From Bolinopsis microptera (taxonomy: Eukaryota > Ctenophora > Tentaculata > Lobata > Bolinopsidae), in NCBI RefSeq assembly GCF_026151205.1, contig NC_087074.1, positions 5,456,001-5,520,000 on the forward strand: a stretch of DNA of 64,000 nucleotides, in the 5' to 3' direction. The notes below the pieces were generated by a model that worked only from the letters and a program-made list of their open reading frames with translations, did not search any database and had not been told where the DNA came from. This document shows, in pieces, positions 1 to 12,300 of this stretch (position 1 is its first letter; each line of letters begins with the position of its first letter). The position numbers and the translations under genes are program-made.

Positions 1-188
1 TAATGAATAATAATTTTAATTAACCCTGCTGTGATTGGGTTTGATTTGTGATATGATAAAATAATATCTGTTAGTTTATCCAATAGAATATAGTATTGCG
101 ATTACTGCATAAATCTTATCTGTAAAATTTAAATTAGTTATACAGCAGTGACCCACATATCCCCAAATTGCAAATTAAGATGATATAA

Positions 189-243
189 GGGGTTTCACAA
201 ATTCTTACTTAAAAGATTGATTACGTAATATGTGAACGACCCC
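189..243. mobile_element. 55-bp MITE, Harbinger-like (TAA target duplication)
   Basis: The ends are GGGGT..TTCACA and TGTGAACGACCCC, flanked by direct TAA at 186-188 and 244-246. Its right-end sequence ATTACGTAATATGTGAACGAC is shared with the element at 46104-46261. A 3-bp TAA/TTA target duplication is typical of PIF/Harbinger; the assignment is inferred. Confidence 0.55.
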
Positions 244-452
244 TAACGCAAAATGAGAACGCTGCCAAATTCGGATTGAAATTATGCAAGTGTTTTTTCA
301 TACATTTCTCGTCGATCTTTATTTATTTTTTCTAGTATCTCTGTTTTAAAAAATGCCAATTTTTCCCTATTGGTAAATTGCAGCTATTCATTTCTATATC
401 CAATATCCATAACATTTCAACCAAATGTGCAATTTGTATAAAAATATAGAAT

Positions 453-1119
453 TACCTTACGAGACATATTTCATTTTATAATCGACATAATTCCGGTGAC
501 CTAAATGATTTGGGGACGAAAATATGGGATTTGTTTCCGAAAACCACCGCATTTCGTACCCCAAATTAAATCATGGTATTTGGGGATTTTTTTCATTTCT
601 TTATTTTACAAAAATAAAACCCAATATTTGAGAAAATCAATAAAATAAAATATGAAATTTGAAAAATTAGAAGTCAATTTCTTCTTGATCTTCTGGTTCA
701 GGGACGTTTCTCTCTCCAGTGTAGTCCCAGGTGTAGGCACCTCTAACAAGCTGTTTCATCTTATAAGTAGTTTCTCCGGCGCCTTTGAAAGTTAGTTTTA
801 ACTTGACTTCCAATCCTCCAGACGGAATAGGAGACCGCCGGTGTTTGTTATCCTCCACCACTCCCGAAATTTCTTAAAATCATTTTTATTTCATTCATGA
901 TCGAATACTAGCTTTCATTTGTTAGATGAATCATATTTATAACTTAGTACTTACTATATTGATAGTAAATCGACTAAGTCATAATTAAAGAGAATACGTG
1001 AAAAATAATTTGGGGAAAATAATGATGCTGACCTAAATTTTGGTAGTCCGAAAATATGGTGTTTTTTTCGGAAAACCACCGACTTTCGTACCTTTTAAAT
1101 ATGTCTCGTAAGTTAGGTA
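453..1119. repeat. Segment bounded by imperfect inverted repeats
   Basis: The left end reads TACCTTACGAGACATATTT. The right end is its inverse with a 4-nt insertion. Inside, two direct copies of a 65-bp motif (about 494-560 and 1028-1092) share GAAAACCACCG and TTTCGTACC. It encloses the possible exon at 667-871. Confidence 0.4.
667..871 (-). CDS. Possible terminal exon of a minus-strand gene
   Basis: The open frame ends at TAA 667-669 and encodes about 65 residues with exon-like codon usage: SGGLEVKLKLTFKG, YKMKQLVRGAYTWDYTG and the acidic end EPEDQEEIDF. A possible AG acceptor lies at about 872-873, and a minus-strand AATAAA at 600-605 follows the stop. Upstream exons were not found, and the family is not recognised. 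It sits inside a segment with inverted ends (453-1119), so it may be part of a repeat. Confidence 0.35.
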
Positions 1120-2142
1120 GAATAATAGTGTCAGCCTTGTAAAAATCTAGGCTTTTGAGCGTAATACCTAAGGATGATGAATAATGGCTGAACATTGATT
1201 CTATCTCTGCAACTGAAACTCATTAGTGATTCGTCACGTCCGAGTCCACTGCAGTCATATCGCGTCTTTTACTCTCCAATTTGTCCTTTTCTTTGGCTGA
1301 TTTACACTGTCAGATTGTACAGAAAAAACTAAATTACTGATCTTCAAGACACGCCGTATAGACAAAAGACCTTTATCAGGATTATATTTCAAGGTCATAT
1401 TATCACATACAAACCCACCTAAGATAGTTTATGCTAATCGCCTCATTCAGAGATAATAATGCCGGAAATGCAGTGTATCGATGGTGTCCCGCTCTTTTTG
1501 AAACATTTCCGGCCGCTACCCCACCCTGGACAGTGTCCGCAGTCCGGATGAAGGATCATGAGTAATCTGGTAACAGGACGGCAGTTTTACTTTTTCCCCT
1601 CCCTAATATCCGGTGGACTAATATCTATTAAGGGGAAAATACTTTCCATGATCCGATGTTTCGAATTTAAGAGGCTAACTCAATTTCACGTCGGCTTCGA
1701 TCGGGTAATGGTATCTATTCATGAAAAAGGAGCCTTCCAGTGAGATCGTGATTAGATTTCACAGCCTCACAATGTGGGTTAATAGGAGCGTGGAGATTAA
1801 ATCAGTGCGAACTGGTACGGTGAATCAACCTCTTCAGGCCACTCTGAGCCGTGCTGTCTACGAATTATCACTCTCGCTAGTTTGCTGCCACTGCGAGGTG
1901 GTGCTGCACACTGTGCTCTTCTACGGCATCCCGTTTAATGCTGCTTCATTATTATGCGTTAGTGTGAGTTTAGCTGTTTCGACTCTCCCGCTTTCCACGC
2001 TTCATGATCACACGTTTCGGAAGGGTTTATTTTTACATCCTTCTAGACGCCTGGTAGACTTGTACGCCTTGTGATAGGATGCGCTCTGAAGATGTGGTGA
2101 ACCGTTCGATGCAGAAAGGGGGTTTAGCTGCGCTAGCTCTGG
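872..2142. other. No gene recognised
   Basis: AT-rich to about 1.4 kb, then somewhat more mixed composition. Short open frames around 1558-2074 show no recognisable domains, and no splice-compatible partners were found. Confidence 0.4.
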
Positions 2143-3239
2143 ATATTCTGGGGATTTCGCGCTTCTGAGTGTATAAAGCTAGCTTTCAAGTTTGGCAGTC
2201 ATGTGTATGAAGTTAATTTAGTAAAAACCACCGATCTGAAATGTATTCTTTCCGCTGTTGTCTTCTAAACCCTTCGCCGCTGGTTTTTAAACAGTAATTC
2301 TTGTTACCAATTTTCTCCAATCGATGCATTTTAAAGATGTTAATTGTTTTAATTACCACTTTTTACTAACATAATTAAACGCAAAAACCTGACATCACAA
2401 GAACCAGGCTTTGCTAAGAATCTGGTTTTCCCAGTTTCTTCATGAACTAAGAACCAGTCTCAGCACAATTTTAATTTATTAATGGAATTATATTTTTGAG
2501 GGTGTATAACCTATTAACCTTAGTTAGTTATCTCTAGTTGAATTAATCTTTGTACATATATTGTTTGAATGAATTTTATATATTTAATGAGGAGGAAGTA
2601 ATATTTTACACGTTGAAGACTGAAGAGGAAGTAGTTCGGTTCCAAGGCAAACTCATCTTAAAATTAGACGCATCCCGTAAATATTCTGGGGATTTCGCGC
2701 TTCTGAGTGTATAAAGCTAGCTTTCAAGTTTGGCAGCCATGTGTATTGTGTAATGTGTAATGTGTATGAAGTTGATTTAGTAAAAACCACCGATCTGAAA
2801 AGTATTCTTTCCGCTGTTGTCTTCTAAACCCTTCGCAGCTGGTTTTTAAACAGTAATTCTTGTTACCAATTTTCTCCAATCGATGCATTTTAAAGATGTT
2901 AATTGTTTTAATGACCACTTTTTACTAACATAATTAAACGCAAAAACCTGACATCACAAGAACCAGGCTTTGCTAAGAATCAGGTTTTCCCAGTTTCTTC
3001 ATGAACTAAGAACCAGTCTCAGCACAATTTTAATTTATTAATGGAATTATATTTTTGAGGGTGTATAACCTATTAACCTTAGTTAGTTATCTCTAGTTGA
3101 ATTAATCTTTGTACATATATTGTTTGAATGAATTTTCTCTATTTAATGAGGAGGAAGTAATATTTTACACGTTGAAGACTGAAGAGGAAGTAGTTCGGTT
3201 CCAAGGCAAATTCATCTTAAAATTAGACGCATCCCGTAA
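2143..3239. repeat. Tandem duplication, two units of about 0.55 kb
   Basis: Unit 1 is 2143-2680 and unit 2 is 2681-3239, joined directly at ATATTCTGGGGATTTCGCGC. They are near-identical. Unit 2 has a small extra TGTGTAATG repeat near 2743-2765. The low divergence suggests a recent duplication. Confidence 0.85.
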
Positions 3240-6200
3240 TTATTTCCGTAAATATTAAAATTAACTTAAACTATGTTTTACCTGGTGAGATTGGGTACCG
3301 TTAAACGTTCCACCCCATTAAGCATTGATTAGCTTGCCTAATTAGGATAATTAGCTGCCCCTGAGGGTGCAGTACTCCATCAAGCAAGCTGCTTAACAGC
3401 TCCATTATCAGTTAACTGGTAACTTCATCCCTCTGATATATTACGGTACGTTTATGTCATTATCCAACATGGTCTTTTGATAAGACCGGTCTCGTCCATA
3501 TTCCATAGTATGACGGACGAACTTGGGCGAACACGTTTTTTGCGCCGTGTACGTAATACGTATTCCTGTCGATATGCGTCACCCTATTGTCTGCCGCATT
3601 TTTTCATGATTACTAGTACAATTACATTTGCTGAAAGTCAGGATTAGATTTTAATTATACCGGGAGGGTCACCGAGACCTCCCGCGGTCTGGGCATGAAA
3701 TTATATAAACACTCATAATAAACCTACCCTACCTCCCGATTATTGTACATAATAATGGTGTTTATTTATAGTTTGTGCACATCAGTTGTGCAGGTCCGCA
3801 ACAATTAGCACCATCATCCCTCTGCACCCGATATATGCAGAATATTATTCCTGCTGGAAACTTACACTCCTCCAATCCTCTACCTTATATAATATATTCG
3901 ATTATACCCGGGGCCGGGCAACCTCCTTTTTCACGGGGGCGTCTCATATTAGATTTCAAACAATAATCTAATTGTTTTTCAGCCTCTCCTGCAAAGGAAG
4001 GTCTCCAGCTACAGGCTGCACCAGCGAGCAGGGCAAAGTTTCATGTACAGTCAGCACTCAATCCAGCACAGTGGGGATTGAGTGTGTTTGGCGGGGCTGC
4101 TTCCCAGATATTGTCCGTTTTGGGGAGTTCACCTCTTGTTTTTTGTGTAGATGTTCGTGTTTTCCCGCGTTATTTCCCGTGTTTCCCGCGGCTCAGATCA
4201 AACAGACAATGTTTTGTCTAGCTAGATTGTCTGTATTTGATTACAAAAAAGCTATTTTTGTCCTGAAATCAGCAAACCTGGAGTTCTCCACATTTCCCAA
4301 ATCCTTACACTCAATTTATGCCAGTTCTCTTTATTCTCTATATTTCTCTAGATATTCTGTCCCCCTAGCAATTCCTCAATATCCTGCCTCTCCATACCCA
4401 GCGTACCTTCAGATACACAGGTCACATTGAAGGTACTTCACACTATCACGAGGTAGAGACTCCAGGCTCTCCAAATATCCCGTCACTGAATAATTAGGGG
4501 GGAGAGATGTTGCAAATAATATTTTACAGTCCTGCAAACCGGCACCCTGCAGCTGTGAAAACCGTCGACGTTGCCCTTATAACTTTACATATGCCGTGCA
4601 AATCAAATTAATTATCATATTTACACGGGGGGATGCAGCGAAGCATTTATGTTTGTGTTAATTCACACTTGCAGTGTGACCCGTGCTGCAAACTGTTGTA
4701 TGGTTTTGTCGACGTCACTTCACGTTTGAAACTGCGCGTTTCTTTTTTGACGTTGTTTTCTCTCAGTTCGTCATAATGTAAAGTTGTCACATTTTAATTT
4801 ACATTTTAATCGAACTTGGTTGCAACTGTATTAATTTCATTTTGTCACAACCGTACTAAAAGTACTCTAACTGACCTACAAAAAGTCCCCCTGGTGCATG
4901 TTATAGTACCAAGGATCCATTTCAATTCCGATAATTTGTTAAAGAAAGCAAGAGTTACAAGCTCAAGAGGTGTGTTTGTGTTAGACTGACATGACAAGAC
5001 GTTGTTGAAATGGGTGGCTTTGTTTATATTTACATTTCCAAGTGTATCAATGTTATAATACTTCGCCACTAATCATCGTTTAGCCTGTTTGGTCGCTTTT
5101 GGAAGGTTTTTTAATGATTTGCGGTTGGCGCTTTTCTTCTCATCTTTGTGATCCTTTTGGCTTTATTATTTTATTATTTGGACATGTACCGTTACGTGAG
5201 TTTTGCATAGTGTTTGTTAGGTGTGGTCTGTTTTGACACGTGACAACTGACAACATACAGCGTCAGTTATACAAACCTCAGCATCGTCGTCACGTGTCCA
5301 AAAATATTTAACTTAAATTGATTAAGAGGATTGGGTGCACATAAGACAGTTAATATCATTGAGTTCGGAATGCTTCAAACGTCATTCCCAAGGAGTGCAA
5401 TCGACTCGATTTTGTTCCCTACCTCGGCTGGAGGTTTCAAATTTTGGCTCGCCACATTCCGGGAAAGCTCTAGTTTCATTGAAGGTTCACGAATCATAAC
5501 AGTTACAGCGGTTACATAACAGTTACAGCGGTTACAGTTAATGTGAAGTAAACTGTGATTCCCATGTTACTAAGACATGATGGCTTCCCTTGCACTGTGC
5601 AAATATCTTCATGATCTACTTATAACCCAACCTCTCCAGTCACCATCACCCTCTCTCTCTCTCTCTTCTCCTCTGAAGCCCTACCCCACCCTGCCACTTG
5701 ACACTAAATCATGACCCAACTGTAATACCTCTACAATCCTGATAACACTCGATATGACACTACGTCTAGACAGCCTGCATTATACATCCTGTAAACGCTT
5801 TATTGGTAAAAGGACTGTCTGACTCACTAAACGCAGAAAACAAGACACTGAACTGATAAGAGATGCAGATAGAGAGAGAAAAGTGCATATACCAGCTTGC
5901 TCTATCGGTCATATCCCAGTTCAGAAGTTCTACTGTATCAGTGGTATTTGGGAAGATGGAGATATTTTGGGAGATAGGATCCCGTGGTTTTATGTGGCTT
6001 GCAAGTTATGCACATACTGCATATAATTAGTTATTTGACGTTAAGTTTTACTGTCAAGTTCATCTTTCAGAGAGTAATTAATCAGCCCTCCTCCAGTATA
6101 TTTGCTGGCTAGGTTCTGTTCCTTACGTGTTTTTTACCTTCGTTTAAAAATGTGCACTGTTTATCGATTTCCCCTATTTGCCATATATTTGCTTTTCCTT

Positions 6201-6396
6201 TTCAAGTTGTATACTTTCAAAGTCTTAGCTTTTAGTTTGAAAGTTATATACTTTCAAAGTCTTAGCTTTTAGTTTAAGACTTTTATTTTTAAATCGATAA
6301 AAATATTTATTGTTCACAACATAGGCTACATGTTTTGAGTTTTTCCCAATTTGAATAAATATTTACTTTACACTTTTCCTACAGGCCAGATGCAAG
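3240..6396. other. Non-coding upstream region of gene A
   Basis: No supported exon seen. It contains a short GT-rich/AT-rich mix, a (TC)n run near 5649-5667, a 22-bp tandem duplication at about 5497-5540 (AACAGTTACAGCGGTTACAT) and a 30-bp duplication at about 6208-6275. The gene A promoter is probably here but could not be placed. Confidence 0.4.
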
Positions 6397-9300
6397 ATGG
6401 CTGGCATACAGATTGTAGTGGTTGTCTTCGTGTTGTCAGGTGAGAAAATAATCATAGCAAAATGATTAGATAAGTAATGTGTGCTACAACATAATGCAGA
6501 CTCATGAAGTCAGACAGATTCAAATAAGCATCAACAGTTTTTCCTTTTTCTTTTTCTTTTATTATTACATCACGATGTAAGGCTAAATTTGGAGTTTTGA
6601 TTCTCATATTTCAAAAAATATTCTCATTACACAACCTCCAATACCCTTTCATATAACCGGCTAACCCCCTTTCTTTCAGTGGTAGCAGGAGAGAGTATAA
6701 ACAGATCAAAACGAGGAGCCTCATCAATATCCATAGGACCCCCCGTAGTCTATAAAGGACCTGGCAACCACTCGGTGGAGGTCGGACAGGACTTCCAGTT
6801 CTACTGCAAAGTTAAAGGCAACCCCCTCGCTCATGTAGCTATGAAACATAACCGGGAGGAAAGCCCTATCACAGTAAGTTGGCATTTTGAGGTGGATTGG
6901 TTTTGTAATGATTGCTTGTGTGGGTAATAAAGCACGTAGCCGTTTGTTGAGAACTAGATCAAATCATAAAGGGACCTATAGAACAATCAATAGGTTAGTA
7001 CATATAAATGAACAATATAATATAATACTACAACAGTTTTATTATGTCAAGTAAAACACAAGTCAGGTTGTTCTATTACCAAGTTAACATTCTTCATAGC
7101 CAAAATAATTAAATGTCATTAATAGTAACCAATAGTAACTCACCCCTTGCTCCTCCTGAAACCACCGCCCCAGGTAATTTTCCCAAAATACGGTACAGCA
7201 CCGACCGGTGGTAGCACCATAGTCCTCCTGGACTTGATGAACCTCCAGCTATCGGACGAGGGCAGGTACACCTGCTTCGGAGAGAATAAGTACGGACGTG
7301 TCGAGAGTCATGGCTGGCTCAAGTTTAAGAGAGGTTAGTGTTTGGGGCAAGGAATTTGTTGTCGATCTGATGAGAGATTTGCTCTGTATTAACTAATACT
7401 TAGTTCCTTGGTTTCGTTCATTATAGAATATATTTTTAAAATTTTGAAATTGTCATAAGCATGGTAAATTTTGTCAACATTTACCGTCATAATATGTAAG
7501 AGCTGTCTACCAGCCTCTCCTTGGGCTCCCTCCAAGGGAACATCGTGCCTGCTGCACAACGTAGGGTTCCAGTCATTATTTTGGTTAATTAAGAAAACTG
7601 GCATTTTGCCCGGTTTTATCATCTAGACTGTGCAGGCATATCACTTTGTGCAATGAATGTTTTCATGAATTTCAAAATCTACCGAGAGCTTACCTAAAGC
7701 TCTCTTGCTCTAGAAAGCGCTTTCTTCGTGGACCACTTCTATTAGCATTAACTTCTGTCCAGCTTGAAGTTGTACGTGGTGTTTCAATTAAATCTGAATC
7801 TTGCGATTCACTTTACGCCGTGGATAGTTTATTTGTCTAGTTTATTCGATCAAGCGAAACAGTTTCGAGACAGTTAAAACATGTCACTGGTTACAAGCCA
7901 TGCCTTAGAAGACTATTTAGGATTTGGTGGGGTGTGGTTGAAGCAAGTTCCCGGCCAACATCTCACCCTTAATCTCATTGGACATGACCACCACCTGTTT
8001 TAGATAACCGCTCTTCTCTTTTTAGACCGTAATACAATCGCTATCTCATTATTTTACTGGCGCACTTGCTCTTGATTAGGTTACTGGAGCATGATGAATT
8101 TTATGATAAAGCTATTAACGTCTAACTCCAGGGGACTTTTGATCTCAAACTGACATTGTATGTACATAGTACGTTGTGAGCGTACAATTCGTTTGATTTC
8201 AACGGCGTGTGCGGTCCTTGGCTGGAAACCAAATAAGAACTGCAATATTTAGCAAGCAGTATTTACTCGGCTCCGGAGCTCGGTTTACAGACGATTTGGT
8301 CTTGCCAGGTGTTATTATTTAGCTTCGCTTGCCCTTAAATCGTCGTTTTTGTTTCGTTTACACTTTTTGTTTTGCTTAAACCAATTTCCTACACAATTAC
8401 AACCTGGCCTGTGCGCTGAGTTGAGGAGTTGAGTGGAACTATGGTCAAGCTCCTTACTGCTGTACTGGATTTTCTGATACTAGCTGCGGAGGTGGACTGG
8501 ACCAAAATAATTGGTGAGGTGGTTATTTGTTGTGCATCTGAGCAGGTCTGATAGTTGGACGACAGGGTGGGCCAGAATTAACTTTTTACCGAGTGCAGAT
8601 CCTGCATACAGATTGTGGTGTAAAAATAGGGTGTAGAATAAAACTAATCCTCTTCCTACTTACCTGATACTTGTGTGCTTATTAACTTTCTTCCTACTTA
8701 CTTCCTACTTTCTTCAATCAGTGCTTACATGGAAATTATTCTGGGTCAACCTGTAGAACTGTATAAAGTTTACCTTTGTATCGCAATACGTACTTTAAAG
8801 TAGACCGTTTAGTTAGAACAACTACTACATCACGTACCGTGGTACCTACCCGAGTTTGTACCTTTTAGTCTGACTGTTTATGTTTTCAGCGTGTTCGTGT
8901 AACTCGTACGGAGTTGCGTACCCCCAGAAACCATGTGACGATGCTGGGGACTGCGTGTGTAGAGAAAACGTGGGCGGAGAGAAGTGTGATAGGTGTTTGG
9001 TAAGTTGTCATGACAACATCAGCAACCTTATCTATGTTTACCTAAGATTCCTTACATTTGTATCGGCTATCAAACGATTTTAAATACAAATATAATTATA
9101 TTTAAGTCTAACCGTTTAAGATAAGAAAGTGCATAGAAAGGTTTTTGCAGAAAATTACCGTACACGTTTTAACAAAATTATTGTTTTTATATTACAAGAA
9201 AAACTGGGTGGCTTAAAAGTTAAAAGTAACACCTGTGCTCAAGCCTCACATTGTGTTATTCTAGGCTATCTTAGTAAAATTTCACCATCACAGGAAGGAT

Positions 9301-12300
9301 TCTTCAACTTCCCCTTCTGTCAACCGTGTGAGTGTAACCAGTGGGGAACCGTGGAGGGGTCTCTGAGTTGTGACCAGATAAGCGGAGAGTGTAACTGTCT
9401 TCCTGATAAGTCTATATTCGACTCGGTCAAGTGCGACGGATGTCCTCCTGGAGAGTTTTTCAATGTTGTCACCAGCAGATGCTCACGTGAGTTGTAAAAC
9501 ACAAGGAAATATTTTCAAGGTGCTCCGTATCATTAACGCCAAACACCATTTTATTAAAAAATTTCCCGCAATGACATCATTAATTCTGCCGTTTTTATTT
9601 GTGACAAATGGGCTAAAAAACCATTTTTGACATTTTGAATTATTTTACCCGAATTTCTTTTTTGGGTCAAGAACTATCCCTGAAAACCACCGGAAACCAT
9701 TCGAACCAATCACTGGCCCCCAGAAACCCCCTTTTGAAACCACTTAAAATACCAAAATTTGTCATAAATGTGTCAAAAGTTCTCGAAAACCTCTGATTTT
9801 TGAGTGGTGCCTAGTTCAAGCACCAGAAAACGGCATAATTATACCCTTTGTTGATATGTAACCCTCTCAACCACGTGATGCCCATATAAGGAGGTATAAC
9901 ATTGTAACCCTCTCCCCTCAGCGTGTAGATGTTACGGTGAAGGGTCAGAATCAGAGAACTGTGACTACACCAGTGGTCAGTGCCAGTGCAAGGAAAACTT
10001 CATGGGAGACAAGTGTACTCAGTGCAAGGTTAGTACAGTGTAAGGTGAGCGTGACCTAGAGAAATGTTTTAGAGGGTTATTCTGTTAACCTCTTAACTTG
10101 AGTGGTGAGTGGTGACCAAAATGTGTTTCTGCGGTGTTTTGCGATTCAAGGTGTTTGGCCACCCTGGGCATTGGCCACCCCTACGCCACTGTAAACATGG
10201 CAATGCGGTCATTCGTATAATTTTAACCATAGAAATAAAATATTTGTTGACATAGGTGGCTCATTCCCACAGTGTGCTCCAATGTCCCTCCGAAACTTAA
10301 AGTTCGCTTACAAAGGTAAATATTACTGTCAAGATCTTAATTCTGTTATTTATTTAATTATTAATTATCAATATTTCAGGACGGGTTCTACGACCGAAGT
10401 AACGGATGTTATCCGTGTGACTGCGTGGTAGAGAACACCATTGGGTTTGAAAGACGTTGTGATGCTGTATCAGGTACTTCTTCACTTGTTCTTGGCAACA
10501 AAACTGATTAGTGAATATATGTTAATAACTAAATCAGCTAATTGATTACTCCACTAATTAATATTATTACTAAATTACCTCCCCCTCAGGACAGTGTCAG
10601 TGTAAGCCAGGAGGCGAGTACACGGACTCCCGTACATGTGCCGCTTGTCCGGACAACACTTTCTACGACGCGGACACTGGAGAGTGTAATTTCTGTGGGT
10701 GTGACCCCACCGGTACTGACAGGTGCTCTTCCACTGGGGAGTGTGTCTGCAAGGAGAACTACACCGGCATCAAGTGTGATCAGTGCGAGGCTAACTACTT
10801 CGGGTTCGAGTACGGTTACTGCCGCGACTGCGACTGTAACCCTTACGGTACAGAGGACGGTAACCTGCAGTGTGATATCAACGGCTATTGTCCGTGTAAG
10901 GATGGCCACGATCTGATCAACAGGAGGAAGTGTGATGGGTGCCCGGACGGACAAGCTCTGGCGCCCAATAGTGTGGACGAGTGTGAAGGTTAGTGCCGGT
11001 CCTTTTTTTACTGGGATATTTGGGACCTTTCTTGGAATTACGTCGGGATAATATCCTGGATATGTAATCAAATCTTGTGTCGATTCCTGAGGAACTTTAT
11101 TGGAAAATGTCGTGGTATGGATGATTTTATTGGCTATTTCATGACCTTTCACCTCAATGCCAACATTATAATTAAAAGTTGCTAAAGCAACTGTTGAGAA
11201 TGGACACCTGCACCTGCACAGTGCTCACACTTGCAGGTGATTTTAATACCGGTCTTCTACTCTATTAAATTGTCACGTGAAGGTCCACTGTTTCAGATTG
11301 TCAGTGTGACCCACAAGGTTCACTGGGCAGTAACTGTGATCTCTACACTGCACAATGCGTGTGTAAACCTGGAGTGGTCGGATCCAAATGCGACGAGTGC
11401 CAGGTAAGAAACCATCACCATCACCATCACCTTCATCATCACCATCACTATCACCATCACCATCACCACCATCATCACCATCACCATCACCACCATTATA
11501 ACTATCACCACCACCATCACCTTCATCATCATCATCACCATCACCGTCACCATCACCATCACCATCCCCATCACCACCATCATCACCATCATCACCATCA
11601 CTATCACCACCACCATCACCTTCATCATCATCATAACCATCATCACCATCACCACCCTAACCTTTACCTATATGGTGACTTTTGTTCTGTTGTATATCCC
11701 AGTATAAGATATTTGGAGTACGGTCTGTAACTAACAACCCACCTCAACTAACCCTCTCTCTCTATCAGCCGGGTTACTACGGTCTATCTACCCTGGGAGA
11801 GTGCACCCCCTGCGAGTGCGACCCCAACAACTCCATAAGTCTGCAGTGCGACCAGGATTCAGGCCAGTGCCCCTGCTTTGGTAACGTTATCTTCACGGAT
11901 ACTCGCACGTGCAGTGGCTGTCCAACTGGACAGTACAGCAATGTCCCGGGATCTTGTGAAGGTGAGCGGCTTTAACGGCAATGAAACGAGGCCATATTTA
12001 GTTATTTTATCAATTCGGGTATTCGCTTCTGAGAGAAACTTTAATCATTAAATTAAATTGTGGGAATAGAATCAGAAATCTTGACTTGCAATGATCGAAT
12101 ATGGTATGGACTTTCTGCTCCTCTTTCATTTTTCAATAATACCATCTAATGATGTTTTTGAAGTACCACACGTACATAGTCATGTCACAAAGTTAGACAT
12201 AATTTCTAATACAAAATGAGACAAGCTCGTGTTTAGTGAGAGGTTGAGTCGGTGACAGATCAGACATTAAATGAGTAAAATGATGTCAGACTTTCTTATT

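Noticed and set aside
3972-4430. 152-codon frame upstream of gene A
   Set aside because: Low-complexity composition without domain or splice context.
6390-6392. Upstream ATG at 6390 as the gene A start
   Set aside because: It is out of frame with the exons and gives no signal peptide; the ATG at 6397 does.
11359-11730. Poly-His open frame
   Set aside because: Result of the (CAY)n array directly after a donor site; the flanking laminin-EGF exons splice across it in phase.
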